The position numbers and the translations under genes are program-made. A stretch of DNA of 64,000 nucleotides, taken from the NCBI GenBank assembly GCA_034509495.1, contig CM067522.1:18827015-18891014 (forward strand), in the 5' to 3' direction. The DNA comes from Acestrorhynchus altus. Taxonomy: Eukaryota; Chordata; Actinopteri; Characiformes; Acestrorhynchidae. The notes beneath the pieces are model-generated. The model did no database searches and was not told the origin of the DNA. It saw only the letters and a list, made by a program, of their open reading frames with translations. This document shows positions 21,742-32,320 of the stretch, piece by piece. Numbering within the stretch: position 1 is the first letter of the stretch; the number at the start of each line of letters is the position of its first letter.

Positions 21742-22108
21742 AACAATATAAATACTCAATAGATTAATTCTGTGGCATCTTTAACACTATTTTTGCATAT
21801 AACACTTTGGCATGTAATCACATATGTGTTATTTGACAGTTTCAATCTCTTCAGTGTCACTCTCAACTGTGACAGTGTAATGAACAGCCCTTGGTAAGTA
21901 GGCGTGCCCAAAGTTCTGACGGGCACTGTGTGAGAGTAGAGGCAGATGTCAGCAATGCTGTCTGTAATAAATTATAGTTCATTACGTTTGAGTGTTGCTC
22001 TCTGCTCCACTACGGACTCGCGCTGGCTGTCGCACAACTATTATCAGAACGCCAACGCTAATTGCCGAGCTGGCGTTCAGATACTGGTGTCACGCCAAGC
22101 TGTGGAAG
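21299..22108. repeat. 810-bp near-perfect palindrome around (AT)n
   Basis: Every segment I compared between 21299-21667 and 21740-22108 is an exact reverse complement about a centre at 21703.5, which lies in (AT)n from about 21668 to 21740. Arms carry CTTCCACAGCTTGGCGTGAC at one end and its complement at the other. The right arm stops exactly at the only N (22109), while the left arm's flank continues (GTTGTAAAAAGGTTC on the minus strand). The arm sequence includes AATAAATTATAG and resembles LTR-type mobile DNA, but no family is assigned. Confidence 0.9.
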
Positions 22109-22136
22109 NTATATATATATATATATATATATATAG
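22109..22136. other. ambiguous base and (TA)n tract
   Basis: A single N at 22109 followed by about 13 TA units. This is an unresolved assembly join at a low-complexity tract. Confidence 0.9.
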
Positions 22137-22705
22137 TATGCCATCAAAAAAGCCTATTTACCATCCCTTGTAAAAAAATTAATAATTAAAACATATATTT
22201 AAATTGTGCTGTTCTGTACTTAAGTTCTGTTATTCTCGAACCACTAATTTGTACTAAAGCATTACTAATATATAATTAAAATGTAACTATGGTACGCTTA
22301 ATTTATGCTGGGTACACTGGTCATATATTATTTTCTCCACTCACAAGGGCAGCACTTGGCATACATGGGCTACATGGAGCAATGGAGCTCTGGTGAACTG
22401 AAATGGTCTCTCAGTCAGTAGTTTGGGAATAAAACAGATGGTGGTCAGATTGTGGTCAGTTTATAGAAAAAGGGTTTTATTGTGGAGCTCATTGAGGCCG
22501 TGTTTAGGTCAGGCTACTGGAGTGAACTGATGAAGGTCGACTGTGTCCGAATGCAATATATGTCCTGATGGTGACGTCGCGAAATACTAAAACAGTGGGC
22601 TGTGTAGGTCTATAGATTCTAAATAACATTATCTGACCAGGTTTCTGGATTTAAATGATTTTGTTTAAAGCAACCATAAAAAAGCTGAAGTATCACATAA
22701 ATATC
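22137..22705. other. intron 1 sequence, nothing recognised
   Basis: AT-rich and apparently single-copy. Confidence 0.4.
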
Positions 22706-22709
22706 CAAC

Positions 22710-22950
22710 ACTGCTCCACTCCTCAATTGTGGGGGTGTTTATACCCCTCTAGTCCATGCTAGGCATTAGGCATGGTGCCAATTGGTTCGTGTTCATGGTT
22801 GATTTCCTAGTCTATTGGCAGTGCTTCTCTACAGGGACTAGATAAGATGTGTGTGCATTTGCGCATCCATGTCAGCAATGCGTGCAACTTAAAGAAGCTG
22901 AAGGCATTCATTAGAAGGGGTGTCCTCAAACATTTGGACAGATAGTGTAG
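22710..22950 (-). mobile_element. Tc1/mariner-like MITE (R2), inverted, partial
   Basis: CACTGCTCCACTCCTCAATT, TACCCCTCTAGTCCATGC, GTGTGTGCATTTGCGCATCC and AGAAGGGGTGTCCTCAAACA end with GGACAGATAGTGTAG near 22950, the reverse of the R2 left terminus. Confidence 0.78.
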
Positions 22951-23600
22951 GCTGTTTTATGTCGGTGACATTCTAATGCAGTCTGACACGAGGCTGTTGG
23001 TTTCCATGGTTTTCCCACAACAGCAAATGGAAAAACATGACTGGAACACTCGAGTGCACTGCTGCTTTTCATAAGAGTCAAATCTTGGCACAATAATGAT
23101 GTGTGGTCATAAATGAGTGTGTATGAAGAGTTCTTTTTATAACAGCTTTGCTTTAAAACTAAAACACAGTGCCTACTATCTAACCAAAATGGTTCTATGT
23201 AGTTGTGTTCTTCTGTTCTAGGGTTCTCTGACTTGTAACCATTACTCTTACTCTGACTCTCTTACCTGAATGACCAGGTGGAGGTCCATTTTTGATTGGT
23301 TTGTCCAGTCAATGGTGATGGTGGGTCCCACCCATAGCACCCTACAGGGATTTTCCCAGTTCTCCCAGTGGCCAGCCCATCCCTGCTCATAACAGTAATG
23401 GAAGATACAATGGTTCTTGTATATAAACAATAGTTTTATGAGTCAAAAAACCATTTATACAATCAAATGATTCTTTGAGACATCATGGTTCTCTGCAGAA
23501 CCATTTCATTTACTAAAAATGTCCTTGTTGGGAGTGTTTAAGTGGTAGCTTAGAACTCATGAAGACATTATGTGTCACAACTCTGGGCATCTGTGGTCCA
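22951..23600. repeat. unassigned sequence with GGTTCT-type repeat words
   Basis: From about 23150 to 23520 the words AAATGGTTCTATGTAG, ATGGTTCTCTGCAGAACC and AATGGTTCTTG recur, similar to 2985-4150. The intervening 23230-23400 appears unrelated. Confidence 0.4.
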
Positions 23601-23607
23601 ATTAGTG

Positions 23608-23700
23608 CTCCTAGAGCAGTTTAGCCCTGCCCATTCAGCCTACAGCAGTTTAGCCCCACCCACTCAACCTATAGCAGTTTAGTACCATCCACTCTGTCCT
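23608..23700 (-). repeat. M1 minisatellite, inverted, three units
   Basis: GCAGTTTAGCCCCACCCACT and CAGCCTACAGCAGTTTAGCC are reverse complements of the 4977-5475 unit. Confidence 0.8.
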
Positions 23701-24004
23701 ACACTTTGACTGTGGGTGTAAGTTACTTTACTGCCTTATGAAATACTCTAGGTTTGCTTTCTGAATAAAGCACATTAAGCAGGGGAGCCAATCTAATCTG
23801 AACCCACAAGAAAGAAAACATGACAATGTGATAAATTGACCGGTGTTAATGTTGTAGTTTTTTTCAGTTGTGTCTGAAGCACTGAGGCTACTGGTATTTT
23901 ATGTCAGACTGGGTAAATTCAGTACTCTGAAAGAGTAGAAAGAAAAAGAGGGAGTGCAGGGGGATAGAGAGGAAGGCTAAAGCCTGAGGAAACTGCATTT
24001 CATG

Positions 24005-24085
24005 AAAAGAACACCTTGCCAACTGTGAAGCGTGGGGGTGGCTGCATCATCATTTGAGGTTGCGTTGCAGCCAGAGACACTGGTA
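24005..24085 (+). pseudogene. Tc1-like transposase fragment
   Basis: A single frame reads KNTLPTVKRGGGCII, a stop, then GCVAARDTGN. This matches the Tc1-family catalytic-domain block KNT-PTVKHGGGS-M-WGCFAA. The stop and the loss of the conserved W mark it as dead. No flanking transposase sequence is recognisable. Confidence 0.65.
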
Positions 24086-24099
24086 ATACTGCAGAAGAT

Positions 24100-24341
24100 A
24101 AAATAAGTAAATAAAAAAAGATGAAAGAAATAGAGAGAGAAAAGGGTTATAAAGAATAGACAAAATTAGATAGAGGATGAGAGAGAGGAAGAAAAGAAGA
24201 GAGGATGGGAAAAGGAACAGACATAAATAAAGAGAGAGAGAAAGAGGTAGAGAAATAGAGGGCAGATTGAAAGGTTTGGAAAATAGAAGAGAGTAAAGAG
24301 GACAGAAAGTAATAAACTGTGAAGGAGAGAGAGAGAAACAT

Positions 24342-24378
<37 letters not shown>

Positions 24379-24395
24379 GAGAGAGAGAGATGGAG
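24100..24395. repeat. purine-rich (GA)n-type region
   Basis: The + strand is largely purine (GAGAGAG, AAGAAAAG, AGAGGA) with a (GA)n core at about 24340-24376. Minus-strand frames rich in S and L are repeat-driven. Confidence 0.85.
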
Positions 24396-24880
24396 CATTA
24401 ATGGTTTTTCTCTTTGTCCTTGCAGTAGATGGCTGTTTGGCCGTGTGTGTCACTCCTCATCAGTTCAGTAGAAGCTGAATATGTGTGTTATTCCTCTGCT
24501 ATTCATTTCTTTTCACACTCCTGCTGGGCTTTACACTCTAAAACACACTATACCCTCACTCGCCCACTCCTTCCCCACTTCCCTCGCTCGCTCCAAGTCG
24601 ATATTGTGCCATAAAAGATCACGTCAGTAAAACCCCAAATTAGTGACAAAACACTGTTTCATAATTGTCCTGTATTTTAACTGGTGCCCCATTTTGATCT
24701 CATCAAAAGCTAATAAGTAGTTTATTTCTGTCAAATTATTGTCGACTTGTTTCTGTTTACAGAGTAATTAATTCATTGTGTTCATGTGTCTGACGAGTCA
24801 GATTATAAATACTGCCAAGAGTCCAAGGCGATTAGTACAAATACTAATGTACAAAACATGAGTTCAAATACCAAACACAA
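24396..24880. other. intron 1 sequence, nothing recognised
   Basis: Balanced composition; no repeat or exon identified. Confidence 0.4.
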
Positions 24881-24881
24881 C

Positions 24882-24942
<61 letters not shown>

Positions 24943-25150
24943 ATTTGGAACATAGGTGATATTTTCTGAAATATATTTTCATGTGTGAAATGTATTTTGG
25001 AATGAAATGCAATGTATTTGAAACGTTTTTCAAATGTATAAAAATACTTGTGCTTATGGGTTTCATATGGGGTTCATATGGGTTTCATATGGGGTTCATA
25101 TTGGTTTCATATGGGGTTCATATGGGTTTCATATGGGGTTCATATGGGTT
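24882..25150. repeat. (TCTA)n microsatellite and 22-bp minisatellite
   Basis: (TCTA)n spans about 24882-24941. At 25055-25150, TATGGGTTTCATATGGGGTT recurs about four times with a 21-22 base period. Confidence 0.9.
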
Positions 25151-25831
25151 CTAGGCCTATCAAATTAGTTTTAATTACAAAAACACATCAAAAACTGAAT
25201 ATATTTAAGTGAATATTTAAAGTTCATTCATGAATATAAAAAGCTCATTGAAACGCTCAGGTTTGGAACCCGTGGTTCTCTACAGTCCTGTTCAGATGTA
25301 GAGCCAACTCGGTCAGTAAGGCTCAGGTGAGTCATTGTGAGAGTTTCCCGCTTTTCAAATCAGACCAAACACATGTGCAACCACTGGAGTGGAACTACTG
25401 TGGTTCCAGCAAAGGTACGACAGTTTTGGGAAATGGTCGGACTTCACACGTTGGTTAGTTTAATGATGCATCGTTCCACGTTCCATCATTCCACGTCGTG
25501 CGAGTCATTGTACTCGAGTCTGAATACAAACACTATCTAAACACGTCAGAATTAACAAGAAAATGTGATCAAAACAACTGCAGGTTTTATTTCTAAATTC
25601 AGAAAACATTGACATTTCCAGGTGATTCTCCAAACATGTGTCAGGCTGTGTTCCACCGTATTTCTTGTTTGAGAGTCAAATGGGTGAAGTTTTATGGAGG
25701 AGAAAAACACTGTTTTACTGTTTTACGCTGACAAAAATAGAGTTTACCTCAGCATGTCTCTCTACAGCTTAACAGAGATAAACAAACTCTCCATTAGCCT
25801 TCCTGTAAATATAACAGTACTGAGTACACTC

Positions 25832-25865
<34 letters not shown>

Positions 25866-26050
25866 CCGTAGAGATGTCTAGATCTCTTGATGCAGCTCCT
25901 TGGAGAAGATCACACTGCCAAATTCAAATTGTGACACAGTATCAAAAATATACTAATGTACTGAAGCTATTTTTCTATTTTCAGAGCTGTTTCTTCCACT
26001 CAGGGCACATATGACCTCCCATCCTTCTGTAACAGTCTGTATTCATCTTA
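25151..26050. other. intron 1 sequence with (GA)n at 25834-25862
   Basis: No gene feature is supported. One 106-codon frame crosses the (GA)n tract and is not considered real. Confidence 0.45.
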
Positions 26051-26061
26051 TTGAACATTAC

Positions 26062-26325
26062 ACAGAGTGGCCACTTTATTAGAAATCCTTGTAGCTCTAT
26101 TCAGCCTAATGAGAGACTGTAGCTCCTCCTCCTCAGTGTATATCACAATACCTACATTTACAGTGTTATTAATATTCACCCTCATGAGAGACTGTAGCTC
26201 CTCCTCCTCAGTGTATATCACAATACCTACATTTACAGTGTTATTAATATTCACCCTAATGAGAGACTGTAGCTCCTCCTCCTCAGTGTATATCACAATA
26301 CCTACCTTTAGAGCATTATTAATAT
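26062..26325 (+). repeat. 75-bp minisatellite M3, three copies
   Basis: GAGAGACTGTAGCTCCTCC starts units at 26111, 26186 and 26261, exactly 75 bases apart. The unit continues AGTGTATATCACAATACC and TACAGTGTTATTAATATTC. The same unit, in the same orientation, is at 46222-46510 (four) and 58030-58185 (two). The period is a multiple of three, so both strands stay open, which is coincidental. Confidence 0.92.
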
Positions 26326-26464
26326 TTGTTATTATTATTATTATAGTAGTTCATCATATAGGGAGTAAGGGGGTATTTTGGATTCAGCCAGAAACATACA
26401 TTTTCATTAAGCTCCAAGGTGTCAAATGAATCCTAAGAACCTGAACTTGATTAATCAATTTTAA

Positions 26465-26990
26465 AATATTGGAACGTTGGAGCTCTGTAAGAGTGACCAT
26501 TGATCCTTGGTCACCTCCCTGACTAAGGCCGTTCTACCATGATCACTCAGTTTGGCTGGGTGGCCAGCTCTATGAAGAGTCCTGGTGGTTCCAAACTTCT
26601 TCCATTTACGGATGATGGAGGTCACTCTGCTCGTTGGGACGTCAATGGAGCAGAATTTTTGAGACCCGTGTCTCAATACAATCCTTGCATAGTTTGTGCT
26701 CTGACATACAGTGTAAACTACGTGACCTTCTATAAAGAGGTGTGTCTTTCCAAATCATGTCCGATCAACTGAATTTACAACAGGTGTCCAATCAAGCTGT
26801 TGAAAGACCTAAAGGATGATCAGTGGAAAGAAGATGCACCTGAGTGTCACGGCAAAGGCTGTGAATACTTCTTATACATCTTTGTGTTTCTATTTTTAAT
26901 AAAAATATAAAACATTTCTCACTTTTTTTTGCGGGGTATTGATGGAAAAATGAATTGAATCCATTTTGGAATAAGGCTGATGTATTCCTG
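26465..26990 (-). pseudogene. Tc1-like transposase, 5' region and N-terminal DNA-binding domain
   Basis: Read from right to left, the element has a 5' untranslated part (ATTTTTAATAAAAATATAA on the plus strand, preceded by CATTTTGGAATAAGGCTGAT) and then the transposase N-terminus. The frame includes TSIIRKWKKFGTTRTLHRAG and AKLSDHGRTALVREVTKDQ, the second helix-turn-helix and linker of Tc1-family transposases. The catalytic DDE domain is absent, so this is a truncated relic of about 530 bases. Residues upstream of the second helix are altered or missing. Confidence 0.85.
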
Positions 26991-27644
26991 TTCTCCATGA
27001 ATATGACGTAGTCAGCTATGGCGGGCTGTTTCGAGCTGTCAGGGCTGAAGAACAGGAAAAGGGCTGAAAGGGGTTTTCCATGCATGAAGAACATGTTCTT
27101 AAGGAAAAAGCTCATGCTTCATAAACACACAACTGCACTGCTCAAAGAGTGAAGATGACAAGAGAATTGCGGGGTGATTCACAGCATGGCACACCATGAT
27201 ACATGACAGTGAGAGAAAACATGTAGATCAGAACCGCTTTCCAGTCATTACCGTCAGCAACAATCACTCTACAGTGCTGAGCCTTTAGAAAAATGATTAC
27301 ACCAGAATTTCACTGAAAAGAACATTAATTCCAGGCTTTGAAGCCACTGCTTTAACCCCGTTTACACCAGGCATTATAAGTGCTATTGCTGTCACATTGT
27401 ACACATACTAATCATATAAGGATACAATTCTACGCAATTCAGCATGATACAGTACACTGTAGAATACGCTGTATGATACAATTCAATATAATTTGATACT
27501 ATACGATATGTTGAAATTAAGCATGACCAAGTATGAGTTTAAGAATGTATTTGCATGAGTACTGCAATACACATACAATTTGATGCAACCTGATACAATT
27601 TGGTGTAATCTGATGAAATATGATACACTTATAATGATGTAATC
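26991..27644. other. intron 1 sequence with low-complexity GATACAATT words
   Basis: From 27400 to 27640, ATGATACAATT and TTGATACTATACG variants recur irregularly. The rest is unassigned. Confidence 0.45.
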
Positions 27645-27875
27645 TACAGCAGTTTAGCCCCACCCATTCAGCCTACAGCAGTTTAGTCCCACCCATTCAG
27701 CCTACAGCAGTTTAGTCCTACCCATTCAGCCTACAGCAGTTTAGTCCCATCCGTTCATCCTACAGCAGTTTAGCCACACCCATTCAGCCTACAGCAGTTT
27801 AGTCCCACCCATTCAGCCTACAGCAGTTTAATCCCACCCATTCAGCCTACAGCAGTTTAAGCCCACACCGGTTTA
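27645..27875 (-). repeat. M1 minisatellite, inverted, about eight units
   Basis: CCTACAGCAGTTTAGTCCCA and CCCATTCAG alternate with a 29-base period. Confidence 0.9.
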
Positions 27876-27879
27876 GCTC

Positions 27880-28243
27880 TTCCCATCTAACTGTGGAGCC
27901 TGACGTCAACCCAGTGGTGGTTTTTGGTGAATATGTGATTTTGATGTCCAACCTGAATTCAATGTTGGATTTTTGACATCAGCACAGTTTTCATTTTCTA
28001 AAGGGCCTTAAATGTTTACATCTGACCGACAGAGTCTAGTGTCTTTCCGATGTCAAACTGATGTCCTGTGCAACAGCCTGTTTTACTCTGAGGGATAAAG
28101 AGAGTCTGGGAAAATGAATTACGGGTGTTCTTACTCAACTGTCCTCAATAACGAGCTTATATATAGATCTGTGTGAGAATGTCGAGAATCATGTTAATCT
28201 CAGGCTGTGTTTGGAAGAGCTTATTATGATAGAAGCAGCTGGA

Positions 28244-28280
<37 letters not shown>

Positions 28281-29520
28281 ATGGCAAGTTTTTATGAATC
28301 TGGTTAGCTGTAAAGTAGGACAAGCTGCCTGAACACACTCTCGCTCCTCTGCCTCTCGCATACCGGCGCAGTAGCACATCTACACATCCACACGAAAGTA
28401 AACACACAACATTCAGGCAGTGGCAAATGGCTGGGCAGGGAGTTGGGGAGGGATGAGAGCTAGTACAATAAAAGGGTAGAGCGAGGCGCCCAAGTGAGCA
28501 AGAGAGAGAGGGAAAGAGGGAACTATGAGAACTATGGAAAAGCAGGGAAAAGAGAAAATAAGAGATTTGGAATGAATAGGATTGCAGAAGACAGATCAGG
28601 GTCCACATCTCCTCCAATCAGTGTCAGGGCTGGTCGCCGTGGCAACTTGGCACAACACAACAACATCAGGACCGCGAAAAGCTCTGCCTCTCTATAGAAT
28701 CTACAAAGGCTAAACCCAGTGTCAGTTTATCATAAAAGCACATTGTGCAACTTGCAGAGGTCCCCCGTCTGCTAAGGGGCGGAGCCTGCTCTGGCGAGAA
28801 CGCCGTCAAATACATTATTTGTGTGCTTTATATTTCACTCTAAAAAATACATGTCTAACGGTTTATTGGTCTGGGATGCAGCGTCTAAGTGTTCAGAGAC
28901 AATGTGAACAAACAGTATTTGAGGAGGATAACGGTGATGCTAATGACTACAACCACTAGGGGGCGCAACAGCCGGGCTTGGAAATAAGAAAGTGTTGTTT
29001 TAAACAAATGCTTCTAATTTCGCTGGTAAAATGTCAGTTATCTGGATATTACTCAGACTTTCATACTCGTACTGAAGCTTCGGGGGGATATATTTGGCTT
29101 TTGTAGCAAACAAACTGCATTTTCAGTGGATGGACTGTCCAGTGGATGGACTCAGCAGCCGTCTATTTTCAGCAGCACTGTTTAGTCATCTAGAACCCTC
29201 TTCTGCTGAGTCCTAACCTCGGGTCCTTATTCGAACACACTTGTTTTCCTCTATTGTTGAGATAATGTGTTGAAAATGCGCCACTCTCCCTGTTCGCCCA
29301 CCTGCATCTCGCTTTAATATCCCTGACGGCCTCTCTGCCGCATTCCTGTTTCCCTGAGCAAAAAATAAAGCTTTTAACGTCATTTGTCACCAACAGACAT
29401 CCAACCACCAACCAACCAACCAACAGGCCTGGATATGCCATTAGTCTGCAGCTGCTGTCATGAGTGTAACTCTATTTTTGCCTTTTATTTCATTCCAATA
29501 TCCACATCCTCGTTCAGCCC
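27880..29520. other. intron 1 sequence, mostly single-copy, with (CT)n at 28242-28280
   Basis: The 27900-28080 part (TTTTTGGTGAATATGTGATT, CAATGTTGGATTTTTGACAT) may be a decayed DNA element. The 28280-29500 part looks single-copy and includes a CTCF-like site reported separately. A 112-codon minus frame at 28279-28617 has no recognisable domain. Confidence 0.4.
28953..28966 (+). promoter_or_regulatory. CTCF-consensus site
   Basis: CCACTAGGGGGCGC fits the core vertebrate CTCF motif at essentially every position. It lies in single-copy sequence 1.4 kb upstream of exon 2. Binding is inferred. Confidence 0.5.
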
Positions 29521-29527
29521 TTTCTCA

Positions 29528-30060
29528 GCCTGAAAATGTACTGGCCACTTTATTAGAAACCCCTGCCTCTGTGCTCTCTCACTGGCCACTTTATTAGAAA
29601 CCCCTGCCTTTGTGCTCTTGCACTGGCCACTTTATTAGAAACCCCCGCCTTTGTGCTCTCGCACTAGCCACTTTATTAGAAACCCCTGCCTTTGTGCTCT
29701 CCCACTGGCCACTTTATTAGAAACCCCTGCCTTGGTGCTCTCGCACTGGTCATTTTATTAGAAACCCCTGCCTTTGTGCTCTCGCACTGGCCACTTTATT
29801 AGAAACACCCACCTTGTGTCTAATCACTCGCCACTTTATTAGAAACACCCACCTTTGTGCTCTCTCACTGACCACTTTATTAGAAACACCCACCTTTGTG
29901 CTCTCTCACTGACCACTTTATTGGAAACACCCACCTTTGTGCTCTCTCACTGGCCACTTTATTGGAAACATCCAACTCTGTGCTGTCTGATTGGCTACTT
30001 TATTAGAAACACCTGAGTTGTTCTTCCTCACAGCCACTTTATTAGAAACAGCATCTGGCT
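29528..30060 (-). repeat. 41-bp minisatellite M2, about 12-13 copies
   Basis: CTGGCCACTTTATTAGAAAC starts units at 29541, 29582 and 29623 (41 bases). The second half is CCCTGCCTTTGTGCTCTCGC-like. The edge near exon 2 is more diverged. The strand is given relative to the array at 63003-63800. Confidence 0.93.
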
Positions 30061-30362
30061 CTGCCCATTAAAGCATTCGGTTTAAGGTGCTTTAGCCCCT
30101 CCCATTAAGCCTGGGGTGGTTTAATCCCACACATCCTGCCATTGCATGTACAGCAGATTAGCTCCTCCCATTCTGTCTACAGTAGTTTACTCTGCCTGTA
30201 TCTCAGTACTTCAGCATGGAGTGTTTTTAATGGTACACCACACAGGACACCCAATTAGAACACAGCTCATTTACATATATCAGCTGTTAAGGTGCAGGTT
30301 GGAAATGTTTTTTCAACATACACAAATAAAAAAAATCCTCTAAACTGCTTTTCACCGTGCAG
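30061..30362 (+). other. end of htr7 intron 1 with decayed M1 units and the acceptor
   Basis: GGTGCTTTAGCCCCTCCCAT and TACAGCAGATTAGCTCCTCC (30088-30170) are decayed inverted M1 units. Intron 1 ends with CTGCTTTTCACCGTGCAG|G at 30362; the pyrimidine-rich stretch before the AG supports the acceptor. Confidence 0.75.
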
Positions 30363-30701
30363 GTACCTTGGCATCACGCGTCCATTGACCTACCCGGCTC
30401 GTCAGAATGGGCAGCTGATGGCCAAGATGATCTTTGGCGTGTGGTTGGTGTCGGCCTCCATCACGCTGCCTCCGTTCTGTGGCTGGGCAAAGAACATCAA
30501 CACGGCGGGGGTGTGTCTGATCAGCCAGGACTTCAGCTACACAATCTACTCCACCGCCGTGGCCTTCTACATCCCCATGATCGTCATGCTCTTCATGTAC
30601 TACAAGATCTTCAAGGCAGCTCGCAAGAGTGGGGCCAAGCACCGATTCACCAGCATCGTCCGCAGCCTGGACCTGCCAGCCAGGGAGCTCCACTGTAAAA
30701 A
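30363..30701 (+). CDS. htr7: 5-HT7-type serotonin receptor, exon 2 (ICL2 to ICL3)
   Basis: Completes the DRY motif (R117, Y118) and encodes residues 118-229 plus two bases of codon 230. ICL2 LGITRPLTYPARQNG is nearly invariant in 5-HT7. TM4 has W144. ECL2 has C168, the partner of C92, in VCLISQDFSYTIYSTAVAF. TM5 has S180/T181 (5.42/5.43 region) and P188 (5.50). KAARKSGAKHRF begins ICL3. The 3' end is less certain than the start: a donor after 30701 (AAA|GTATTA) is the only nearby GT that is in phase with exon 3, but it lacks the +5 G. GTAAAA after 30694 is a better match yet breaks the frame. Reading on into the intron adds about 29 residues and ends at TAG 30787-30789, after TM5. Confidence 0.88.
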
Positions 30702-31019
30702 GTATTACTTGGTTAATGTAAATAATACTGATATACAGAGCTGGAAACGTGCTGAAGGAGATGATTCAGCTCCATCACTTTCAGATTAGAGAACTGCTTA
30801 TATTCCACTACTATGCTACTACTATTCCCAGCCTTTCGAACATAACTCCAACTGTCCCAAAATAATCAAGCTGATAAATGGTGGAATAATTTGAGATTGG
30901 AGATTCCTGCTGCAATATTTTATAAACATCATGGTCTCTACTCCATCCTCCATCTCTCAAATTCAATTCCTTCATTCTGGAATGCACAACCACCCGTCTC
31001 CTTTAAAAATAAGCCTTCA

Positions 31020-31690
31020 GAAATTTGAATCTGCTGAAGGTATCCTGTAGGAGTCAGAACCATTGTGAAGGAATCATGACGGTATCTTGCAAATGATTCA
31101 TAAAAGTGTCCTACAAGATTCTGAGCATTTCTAAAGGAACTGTGACGGGCCCTGCAGGAACATTTCTAAAGGAATTCTGAATCCTGAGACACTAAAGGAA
31201 CTTAAACCTTTACAAAGGGATCATGAAAAAATCCTGCAGGAATCAGAAAATTTACAAAGGTATGCTGAAGGAACCTTGCAAGAATCTGAACTTTTCTTAA
31301 GGATTTGCAAAGATTTCCTGCAGGAACGTGAACCCTTGTGATGGGATTGTGAAGGTGTCCTGCAGGACGTTTTACAGGAATGTCCAGATTCATGTCTAGT
31401 GTAATGTCCTGTAGGATATTTAAAAATCCCAGGCTGTTAATATTTGACAGATTTAAGATTTTAGGAAAGTACGGTGTGATAATCCTGCGATGAATTACTT
31501 TCCTGAAGAGACCCTGCAGTTGAATGAAGATTCAAACCTATAGGACTGTCTACTGCCTGCACAATACCTGAAGAACACCAACATGATTCCTCCAGGAAAG
31601 TTCAAGTTCCTGAAGAACACCTTCACAATTCCTTCATAAAAGTAATTTTCCTGAAGAACACATTTATGGTTCCTTCACAATGGTTCAAAT
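31020..31690. repeat. degenerate minisatellite in htr7 intron 2
   Basis: Words such as TCCTGCAGGAA, GAACCTTTACAAAGGGATCA and AAGGAATCATGACGG recur about every 40-50 bases with heavy divergence. No reading frame of note. Confidence 0.65.
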
Positions 31691-31693
31691 TCT

Positions 31694-32320
31694 TTAACCT
31701 TTAGGACTCTAGGCCAATTTGAGATGCTTTCGTTGTTTGACGTACTTTTATTCACCAAAAATGTAGAAAAAGACAGGAAGTATTTACAGGAGACTGTCAC
31801 ACATACCAGATATTGTTATTTTTCAGGAGATCCTGGGTACTCAAATTTGTCTTCATTTGTGATATAAATATTAACATAATTTAAATATTCATATGAATTT
31901 GACCATGTTTAATAAAAAATAACTACATTTTGCAACTGACTTTTTGCTTATAAGGGCTAAAAACACTTTATATCTAGCCCCGCCCCCTCTCTCTGATCAG
32001 TCAGAGTCTGTGTGCAGGTTGAGCATCAGCCCCGCCCCCTCTCTCTGATCAGTCAGAGTCTGTATGCAGGTTGAGCATCAGCCCCGCCCCCTCTCTCTGG
32101 TCAGCCAGAGTCTGTATACAGGTTGAGCATGTAAACATGGACTGAGCAGTAAACATGCAGTGGAAGCTATTTTGCCATTTCAACTGGGATTAATTCAGTT
32201 GTAAATTTTTGAATTTTAGCATCATGTCTGTATGTGACTCTGATCCTGAGTTATGAAGCCTAGAAAACTAATTGTAACTGTCTGCAAAGTGTGGATCTCA
32301 GGTTCTAAGGTTTCACACTG
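31694..32320 (+). repeat. dispersed repeat R1, near full-length copy in intron 2
   Basis: Begins TTTAGGACTCTAGGCC and ends GTGGATCTCAGGTTCTAAGG, weakly inverted termini. Internal landmarks are AGGAGATCCTGGGTACTCAA, ATTTGACCATGTTTAATAA, AGCCCCGCCCCCTCTCTC (in three near-identical direct copies at 31975-32110) and GAGCAGTAAACATGCAGTGG. Related copies lie at 40315, 47440, 53240 (inverted), 60590 and elsewhere. No transposase is encoded, so this is a large non-autonomous element. Confidence 0.7.

Noticed and set aside
26048..26429. Open frames on both strands across the 75-bp repeats
   Set aside because: The period is a multiple of three, so frames persist; there is no conservation pattern or splice context.
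28279..28617. A 112-codon minus-strand frame
   Set aside because: Partly driven by purine/pyrimidine bias next to (CT)n; no domain or homolog recognised.
30702..30789. Exon 2 reading on to a stop as the normal protein end
   Set aside because: This would remove TM6 and TM7, and exon 3 with matching phase and strong receptor motifs lies 1.7 kb downstream. It may exist as an intron-retention form.
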